From contig JBOZIK010000001.1 in assembly GCA_051453625.1 (NCBI GenBank), positions 151,882,474 to 151,946,473 on the forward strand: a stretch of 64,000 bases of DNA. The letters are read 5' to 3'. The translations under genes and the position numbers were made by a program. Every line of letters starts with the position of its first letter. The stretch's first letter is position 1. Below, one piece after another: positions 56,183 to 64,000 of the stretch. The DNA is from Welwitschia mirabilis (taxonomy: Eukaryota; Gnetophyta; Gnetopsida; Welwitschiales). Under the pieces are notes generated by a model. It had not been told where the DNA came from. It did not search any database and saw nothing but the letters and a program-made list of their open reading frames with translations.

Positions 56183-59077
56183 TGTTTACCCTGTCATGTC
56201 CATATTTTACCCTAAGGTTAGAAAATCTTTTAGTCTATTAGGTAGTTAATTTAATTTTAAAAATTTATAAAAATAAAGAGTCTACTTTCTGATTTATTAG
56301 GAAATAATGATTTTGAGATAAAAGTAATAATTTCAAACTTGTTCTTGCATGATATTACTTGGAATATAATAAAAGATTAACTATAGTTAGTAGATTTAGT
56401 GAATTGATTAAAATATTTAGTTAAATGTGAAATTTATTATTACTTATGCATGATTTTTTATTATTGCAGTTTAAAATTGGATTACTTGACTTGTATTAGA
56501 AACTAAGTATAGCTTTGATATAGATTTTCTTTAATTATATTTGTCCATGAAATAGTAATGATATGTGACTTAAAGTAATTGTATTTGTAATTTATCCATG
56601 CATTTAAATTTATTTATAAGATATTGTTATATTATTGTTTACACCTAGTGCTCAAGCTTGGAAAGGATGGATTAAGGGAACTTAAACAATCAGTGGAACT
56701 TAAGTCATATTGTTAGTCCTACTAATAGTCTTATCTAATAAATACTTGAGTTCCTTAGTCATTATAATCATAAGAGTATAACTTGAAATTGTGATCGTGT
56801 GAAGCTTGGATTCAACTAGGAGTATTTTAGAGTTTAGATAAGACTAGGTATGGCCCTTGGATTTTTTTTGTAAATACCTATATGAATTATTCTTGAATTT
56901 CTTTTCCATGTATCTTATAAGTATCTAATGAATGAAATATTCTCTTTATTGTCATGCGTGCACTAATGTTTATGTAAAATCTTATAGTTTTTTAATAATA
57001 TCTTGTAAGAACCCTCTAGGAGTTTGTAGAGTCAACTTTTCATGCAAATCCTAAGCCATCTTATTGTTAAGAATTTGTGTTAAGTCCTGTTAACTATCCC
57101 TTGTAACCCTTTTAAGTAGTCATCTTGTTGACCATTAGCATTAATATTAAGTAAGAAAGTTAAATCCAGCTAAGGTAACTAGTTGTTCAAACCTTAGAGA
57201 GGGTAAATATTTATTGTGAGTCCCACAATCATGGAACTAAACCTCCAAGAAGAAGGGAAAAGATATGTGAACAATTATAGTAATCTTAATCCCTCCTAGT
57301 TGTGTGCAACTGGCTTACTTGAATATGTTGTAAGACAATATTAAAGAAGATAAATTTAATCGATGAGTGATCATGGTCATGTGTCTTGTAATTTAGTCTC
57401 TACCTTAACTTGAAAATACTTTCCTACCTATTCCTTTATCTTAGGCCACACTAGGAACTATGTTGAATAACAGTTCTCACATCATACTTGCATGTGCAAG
57501 AATCAATGCTATTGGGATGTAGAGCTAATGATGCAATGCAAAACTGGGTATTAATTTGATTGTTTTCCTTCTCTATTAGATGCTATTGTTAGAAGACTTT
57601 TGTAATTTTAAGAGTTTATGTTACTTGCTAGCATGATATTGATACTTTTCTTATGTTATTGCATAAGATTTTTCTTAGGAACTTATTTGTTCTAGAGCTT
57701 TGTAATAGTTGCTAACTTGATATTAGTATTATACTTGAGTAGTTTTTGAAATAATAAATAAGTATTTACAAATATGTATGTGAATAATTTATGTACTCTT
57801 AGATAAAAAAATTATTATTATTAGTTAAATTCTTATTTTGCAAAGGTTACTTAAAGAATATATATCTGTGTATGCACCTTATAGATTCATTAATAGTGAT
57901 AGATGACTTATACTAATGATTAAATTTAATGCACTTACAGTTAATATTATAGTTATTTTTTATTTACTATATCAATAACCTTAAGTGTAATTATAGTATG
58001 AATGGTTATCTTGTAGTTAAATGAGGGTTTAGAGTTCAAGTTCCATTAAATGTAACTTTATGATCCTTCCCTTTCATCACATAAGTAATTTGTAAGGGAT
58101 AAAGATCTTAAAATTTTTAAAAGTGAAAATTATTATTTTCCTTTCCCTTCCATTGAGTTCATCCTTCCTCTAGCCAACATGTTATTCTTTGTTCTTCCTC
58201 AATGAATTCCCCCTTATTCATGTGTGTTGATCATTCCCTCTCATCTAACGCACTCTGTCAACTACTATCTAAATCCTATCTCATCCTATGGACACTATCA
58301 GTGTTGCCAGTTCCATGGTGTTACACCATTGTATCCCTCTCTTTTCCATAGATCTGACACTCCCTCTGTTTTGCTATCTACTTCTTACTCACCTCTGCGT
58401 AAGATTCCTCTTCTGCATCTGTTTGACTTTTCTCTCGCATGCCCTTTATGCCCTCGTATATCAGTCAGAGTGCTACACTTAGATTACATCAACAAACTAT
58501 TAGTACAATAACAAAGATGGTTTCTTGAGATTGTGGAGTTCTCAAATTTAAATTCAACCTAAGACATTCCCTAAATTTTTCCTTGTAAAACAATAGAACT
58601 CCATCAAAAATATTTTAACCTTTAAAATATGATTCTTGATAAACCTAAAATAATACACTTATCTCTTTGATATATTAGTTAACCAATTTTCTTCAGGTCA
58701 TCTTAAAAATACCATGTTATAAGCTCTTGCCATAGTCATACATGCATTTTACTTAGATTATAATGTTGCTCATGTAACTCTTGGCTATAGTTTTGTTATT
58801 TTAGAAAGGGTTTGTTTGATAAATATAAGCAAATGTTATTAAACTCTTTAGCATCACAGAGTTAGAGACATCTCTTTTACTTACATTTAAATCCACTAAT
58901 ATTATTTGGTTATGAACACCATTAGAATTTAATTAGTGGAAAATGTAAAACCTACTAAAAATTACCATCACATTGTTGTATTAACATATTAATAAGAAGT
59001 ATTAAATTTTTGGCAAAAATATTGCTTTATGTTTATGTATGAAAAAATTAATTGAGCATAAAAATGTAGACATGGCA
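56183..59077 (+). repeat. Chromovirus LTR, about 2.9 kb
   Basis: Inferred from its ends. It begins TGTTTACCC where repeat D stops and ends '...catggca' just before a primer-binding site and gag. The length suits a Tekay/Del-type LTR. The pyrimidine-rich part at about 58140-58480 resembles an R/U5 leader, and the open frames in it (58224-58511) are compositional. The start coordinate is the weaker of the two. Confidence 0.55.
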
Positions 59078-59080
59078 TTT

Positions 59081-59092
59081 TGGTATTAAAGC
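59081..59092 (+). other. Chromovirus primer-binding site
   Basis: TGGTATTAAAGC followed by GTTAAGTT, differing from the plant initiator-Met site TGGTATCAGAGC by two transitions. Placed about 90 bases before gag. Confidence 0.75.
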
Positions 59093-59180
59093 GTTAAGTT
59101 AAGAAATTAAATTTTTATGACAGATTTTACCTTAGCGTTATTTTGACTTCCCTTATTAAATTTTTGGTAAAAGTAAAACA

Positions 59181-60060
59181 TGCCTCCAAAAAGAGTGGTA
59201 CTGTTACCCCCAGATGTAAGATCCTTGGTAAGTACCATGCACCACTTAGTAGATAAACACCAGGAAAGAAGAGCTGATAGAATTGATAAGGATGCATCTT
59301 GGAAGTTACTGATGTAGTTTAGGCAAACAAATCCTCCAACCTTTAAAGGATTTAATAATGCGACTGAAACATAATCCTGGTTGATCACTATTAGAAGGGA
59401 ATTAGGGCTATTCAATTTCACATTTAAGCCAAAGGCTATTTTAGCTGTACATCAATTCAGGACAAGTGCAGCTCTGTGGTGGAATGTAAAAAAGCGCAAC
59501 CTACCTTCCCTGAGTAGTTGCTTTTAAAGCATTTTGCAAAACGATTTTGAGATAGGTATATTTCAGAATACTATAAGAACGCTAAGCATGAGGAATTCTA
59601 CAACTTAAATTATTGAGATATATGTTTGAGATAGCTGTTACTAAGGTAGTTAACATACAAAGGCTGGTGGGTGGTCTACACCCCATTATTCAGAGACAGG
59701 TGAAGATATTTTAGCCAAGGATATTTACAGAGGTCTTAGAAAAGGCTAGTATTATTAAGGAATCATGGAACAATAGCAAAAATTTTAGGGACAAATGAGG
59801 AAACCAACAGGAGTAGAAGGGATTCCAAGCTAGACACAGACCCTTCTTCAAAAACTTAGGAGTAGCCAAAGATAGGGGTTAGCATGAGACTGCTAGAATA
59901 AATAAAATGGAGGCAAGACAACCTCAAATCAAAAGGAAATGCACCCATGACACCATCATCTACCTATATAGGTACTAAGCAGCAGGACCCAAAAACCAGT
60001 TTAAGGTAGGAGATGCAACTTTCTATAAAACTAGTTTTAGCTTCAAAAAGCTCCCAACAT
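59181..60060 (+). pseudogene. Chromovirus gag remnant
   Basis: Plus-strand frame beginning MPPKRVVLLPPDVRSLVSTMHHLVDKHQ, the usual Met-Pro-Pro-Lys start of Tekay/Del gag. It continues through FRQTNPPTFKGFNNATET (family: FLRLxPPxFxGxxDP) and FKPKAILAVHQFRTSAALWW (family: AAYQFxGxAxxWW). Beyond the capsid core the frame is interrupted, with pieces such as the Gln/Lys/Asn-rich 'KNFRDK-stop-GNQQE' that lead into the zinc-knuckle region. Only degraded traces follow, and the element is truncated near 60060 without pol. The capsid protein would have packaged the element RNA. Confidence 0.75.
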
Positions 60061-60550
60061 TATTTATAGAATGAGATAAATATTCTCATATTTAAATATA
60101 AAGTATTTGTGATTTAAAAGTTTTTACTTTACTTTAATAGTTTTTGTTCATTAAGCTTAAATTTGTTTTTTTCCTTTTTTTTGCAAATTATGTACCAAAT
60201 CATCAAGCATAACTTCTAACTCTATAAGTACTTCCATGTCACCATTAAATCTAACCTATGTTTCTAGTAGGTATTGGCTTTACACTCTTTGATGATTTAA
60301 GAATATTGTTAGCCATTATTTTGATATACATTTTTCCATTCATATCAAAACAACTCTTATTTCAAACAATAAAGGAATTAGGGGAAAAAATAGAGGCTAA
60401 CATAAAAATCCATATAAAAAGTAGAATTTGAATAAAGTTTAAATTTCTCATTAATATTTTAAAAGGATCAATTAGATAGCTAAAACCTATTTAACCTATA
60501 AAAAGTACACTCTATCCTTTAGTATAATTACACCTAGTAGACAATGATTG
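60061..60550. other. Unassigned AT-rich sequence
   Basis: No gene or repeat recognised between the truncated gag and the SINE-like sequence. Confidence 0.4.
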
Positions 60551-60790
60551 CTTACCAGAGTGGTAAGATCACAAACACATGAACCCAGAGGTCCATAGTT
60601 CAAACCTTAAAAGTGGCAGAGAATACAAATGGAATAGATTTTATAAGCCTAAGTGCCACTGGGCATTTGTGTGATATAAAATTACCTACCTGCTATTAGT
60701 GGGAAATACAAATGGAATAGATTCCATAAGCCCAAGTGTCACTAGGCATTTATGTAACACAAAATTACCTACCTGCTATCTCTTCAAATA
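60551..60790 (+). mobile_element. tRNA-derived SINE-like element with internal duplication
   Basis: Contains a box A-like 'taccagagtggt' (60553-60564) and a box B-like 'agttcaaacc' (60597-60606) about 33 bases apart, the arrangement of an RNA polymerase III promoter. A non-tRNA body follows that is duplicated: 60622-60696 and 60705-60779 share 'aatacaaatggaatagat' through 'acctacctgctat'. No full tRNA cloverleaf can be drawn. The 3' tail is A-rich ('tcttcaaataaaaaac'). Confidence 0.55.
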
Positions 60791-63700
60791 AAAAACTACA
60801 CCTAGTAAATGAATCTTCCTTTGGTTACTTAAAATAATTTAAATGATCATTAGATAAATAGAACTTTTTCCTTAAAATTATAGTAGTGAATGTTTCTTTT
60901 ATAAGAGATTTAGAATCATTAACATGTATTTTATCAAAATTATGTTCTAGCATACTAAAATCAATACCAATCATCTAAAAGACATTTAACAAAGTAAATA
61001 TTTTTCTAAACATTCATTTTTCTCAAAAAGTTATTAGGAGCATGCACATTATAAATACCAAAAATGCCAAAACTACTTTAGAAAATAACCTAAATAACTC
61101 TTCCATAGTAATTACATTTAGAATTTTAAATATTACTACTTTGTTCAGTATTTATTAAAATTACTATTCCTTCTTTTATTAAGCTCATAATTGATTTAGA
61201 GAACTATACAATTATTTAGGCTTATTTTACCATTAAAGAATATATTAAAAACTAAAATTTTAATTTATCATAATAATACAAAGTATAAGAACTAATTTTT
61301 AAATTTAAAAGAAATCTTTAGTAATATTAAATCAAATCCTTTAGATAAGTTATGAACATTCTACAAAATAATTAACATTATTTAAAGGGTAATGAGGCCC
61401 TTACCTTGTTTCTTATATTATCCCCAAATTCATATTTCATATCACTAATAACAATAAATCTATTATTCAAAAGGGAGCACTTAAATCAAAATTAATTAAT
61501 GCTTAAATATTGATAGTTACTTAAATTTTTAGTAAACTCAGTCTTTTTACAACTATTATTTTTTATTGTGCTTATTTAAAAAAAAATTCTATCTTGTTTA
61601 CACTTAAATAACCTAAGAAATCAGAAAAGCATTATTAGATATCCTAGAGAGAAGGAATTCTTCAATCCTTTCTTTTTATTTTGTATATAAAGAATATTTT
61701 ATATCATTATATTCAAAAGGGTTTAATGCCTTTTTATAGGTTAAGAGAAATGGATTACATGTTGAATAAGTATATTTTTCTTGTTTGAGATAGCTGTTCA
61801 TCCTAAGATTTCCCCCACCCCTCCCCCCTTTATTCTACATTGGATGATCATAAATGATATAGTCCACTACAACTGCATCAACATTTTGCCATATTATGAT
61901 ATGTAAATTTCTAAGCATAATTTGTATTACTCACCTTAAGTTTGAGTCCTCTTTTCTTGTGTTAAAAAATAATCACTATAATGTATAAGAAATACTATTA
62001 GATAATAAACAAATTTATAATTTAAGAACCAAACCGATACAGATGACAATATCTTATTCTATTATTTAGAAATAAGCTAAAGATTTTATAGCTTGATTAA
62101 GCAAGAAATTTTATTATATTCAAGTGAATTTAGATCAAAATATAGTATCCATTTGTACATGATAAAAGCGATAGTAATCATTAAAAACTATAATATCTAA
62201 TGAAAAGATTATTTTTTGAAATGTATAAGGTATACTATTTATATTTAGTTTATAATAATATTATTGGAATAGATACATTCCTTTTACTTTGGTTAAATTA
62301 ATCAATTATTTTAATTTTTCTTTTTTAATTTTATAATTATGTATTACCTAATTTATGGAGTAACCAATAATTTTTTGTCTTGCAAAACTTGGTAGTCAAT
62401 CAAATATTACAGTAATGTAGCATCAAAATGAATAAGAAGTAAAGAAGAATAACGGCATAACATTTTTTATTTTTCAAGGGCTTTTTAATAATCAAAATCA
62501 CAACCATAAAGTAATGTGAGCATTACTTTATAATTGTGATGGCTCTAAGGAAATAGCAACCTAACATTATTTAGTTAATGAATCTAGACAAACTTGCTAA
62601 TTAAAATTTAATATCTTAATTATTTGCATTTTAACATTTTATCAAGCCTTTATCTTTTATGTTCATTTCTTTTAAACTTGATAAACTTTTTTTAAATAAA
62701 TTTTATCATCCGAGTTTCATGTTTTTCAGTATTTTAGTTTTAAAAATAAAAATCATCATCTCTTTGACCATTGTATATTACATTTCTTTGACATATGCAT
62801 ATTTATTTAAACTTTTATTTATCACTTTTGTAGTAATGGTTCAATCATAGAGTTGAGTTTAGGAATTCAAAATATTAGACATACCAAAGCATAAAGAGTT
62901 ATTCTCCTCCTAACCTCTTGGTTAAATTTTCTTCTTTGTCCATTATGCAATAATGTAAGCTATTCCTTTTGGACTTATGTCTAATAAAAATCATTCATAC
63001 TATTTAAAAAAAATCCATAACTTAAGTGTAGAGATATGTGGTTTCACTATTACTTTATTCGTTTTCATGTATAGGCCTTTTTGTTAAGAAGCAATCTATT
63101 CTTTGAAAGATTGAATTACAAAGATATACAAAAAAATTTATTATAATATTTTGATTTCTAATATCATCTTAATGGTATATTTCAAACAAATAAATTTTGT
63201 ATAGTAGTCAATATGATATTTATTTAAANNNNNNNNNNTAAAAAAAAAAGGAATCTCATAAGAATGAAACAAGTTTAGGCAAAATATCTAGAACAAATAG
63301 AAGAAAGTTAAAATCATAGGCTACACTTACACCCATGAATTTTCATTTATCCAAGTAAATTAGTAACCCTACTAAGTGTGGTAAGGTTTCTCAGGAATTA
63401 ACTTCCTAAGAAACAAACAAAGGAAAAGAAAAATTCATATATCTTTTACATATTTGAAATAATTATTAATTATGTGTATTTTTTCCCTTTTTAAGTTAGA
63501 AGACCTTTCGAGAATTAAACTCACAACAATACATTCATGAGAGCATTTCTCCAGAGTAAAGATGTCTCCAAGAAGACATTACTTTTATCTTGTAAAATGA
63601 AAATAGTACTTTTTTTTCATTTATATTTTTTTCTCATTTTACAATAAAATACTTATTACTTTTTTTTATTTAGTTTTTAATGTATCTTTGTGTTAATGGG

Positions 63701-64000
63701 GTAATGTATGAGTAACAGTTTTTCCACTTTGAACTCATTTACACTACACTCTAGGCTCTACTAGTATTTTGATGAAGATACAAAGTAATTTTTAATCTTA
63801 AGCTTCAATTTTTTGCATAAAGTAGTTTTTAAACTTCTTTTACCTATTTTTAATAATTTTTTTAATTAATATATTAATTTGAAAAGAATATATACCAAAT
63901 GAATTTCAACTATTGTTTTTCAGTTATTAAACATAAGTGAGAATTAGGTTTCAAAAATAGTTTTTAAATTGATAAATACTAATTTATTTTTAGTCAAAAT
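60791..64000. other. Unassigned AT-rich sequence
   Basis: No coding region or known repeat recognised. The open stretch at 62659-62850 has no recognisable features. Holds one strong hairpin, one C-rich run (61812-61828) and a 10-N gap at 63229-63238. Confidence 0.4.
62497..62540. repeat. 20-bp inverted repeat with 4-base loop
   Basis: 'atcacaaccataaagtaatg' and its near-complement 'cattactttataattgtgat' are separated by 'tgag', with two mismatched pairs. No terminator role is expected in a plant. It may be the centre of a small foldback element. Confidence 0.75.

Noticed and set aside
58224-58511. 95-codon plus-strand frame rich in Ser, Leu, Pro, Tyr
   Set aside because: Pyrimidine-rich LTR leader; a second frame is open over the same bases, a sign of composition rather than coding.

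Overview
This is a nuclear window from a flowering plant, read from a draft assembly. It is AT-rich, and nearly everything recognisable is the remains of plant LTR retrotransposons: Ty1/copia of SIRE/Maximus type, and Ty3/gypsy of the Tat lineage and of a Tekay/Del-like chromovirus lineage. There is also one probable SINE. Almost all coding remnants carry stops, frameshifts and lost catalytic residues, so the insertions are old. The species cannot be named from this. I see no rRNA, no tRNA gene, no CRISPR array, no bacterial-type operon and no organelle insert.

Layout. 1-3494: + strand copia tail with a duplicated segment, then an LTR. 3495-5771: unassigned sequence and an LTR-like promoter module. 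5772-28380: three copies of an unclassified repeat family ('R') interrupted by two minus-strand copia elements. Copia A (8606-12867) is truncated. Copia B (18596-26533) is full length with two LTRs and a 5-bp target duplication. Both sit at the same site in their R copies, while the middle R copy has the empty site. 28381-30330: unassigned AT-rich sequence.

30331-31200 is the only convincing cellular gene. It is a GC-rich island encoding a 141-residue hydrophilic protein, with ABRE-type ACGTGGC motifs upstream and a poly(A) signal downstream. 31825-45134: a decayed Tat-lineage Ty3/gypsy element of about 13.3 kb (LTR, primer site, gag, protease, RT, RNase H, a second RNase H, integrase, LTR) with a disturbed 5' LTR region. 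45135-56182: short local duplications, a dispersed repeat present twice (D1, D2) with an antisense reading frame, a degenerate tandem array, and chromovirus pol remains. 56183-60060: a second chromovirus fragment (LTR, primer site, gag). 60551-60790: tRNA-derived SINE-like sequence. The rest, to 64000, is unassigned AT-rich DNA with one strong hairpin.

The points most worth following are these. (i) A fragment of the same type of accessory retrotransposon protein domain appears in two unrelated contexts: minus strand in copia A, and plus strand inside the Tat 5' LTR region. (ii) CpG decay differs strongly between the gene-proximal and gene-distal Tat LTRs. (iii) The shared nested insertion site shows that parts of this block arose by duplication. 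(iv) The D1/D2 repeat keeps an open antisense frame next to a 20-bp-motif tandem array. Nothing here is a convincing new functional system; the window is mostly a record of retrotransposon activity and decay around one small, probably ABA/seed-responsive gene.
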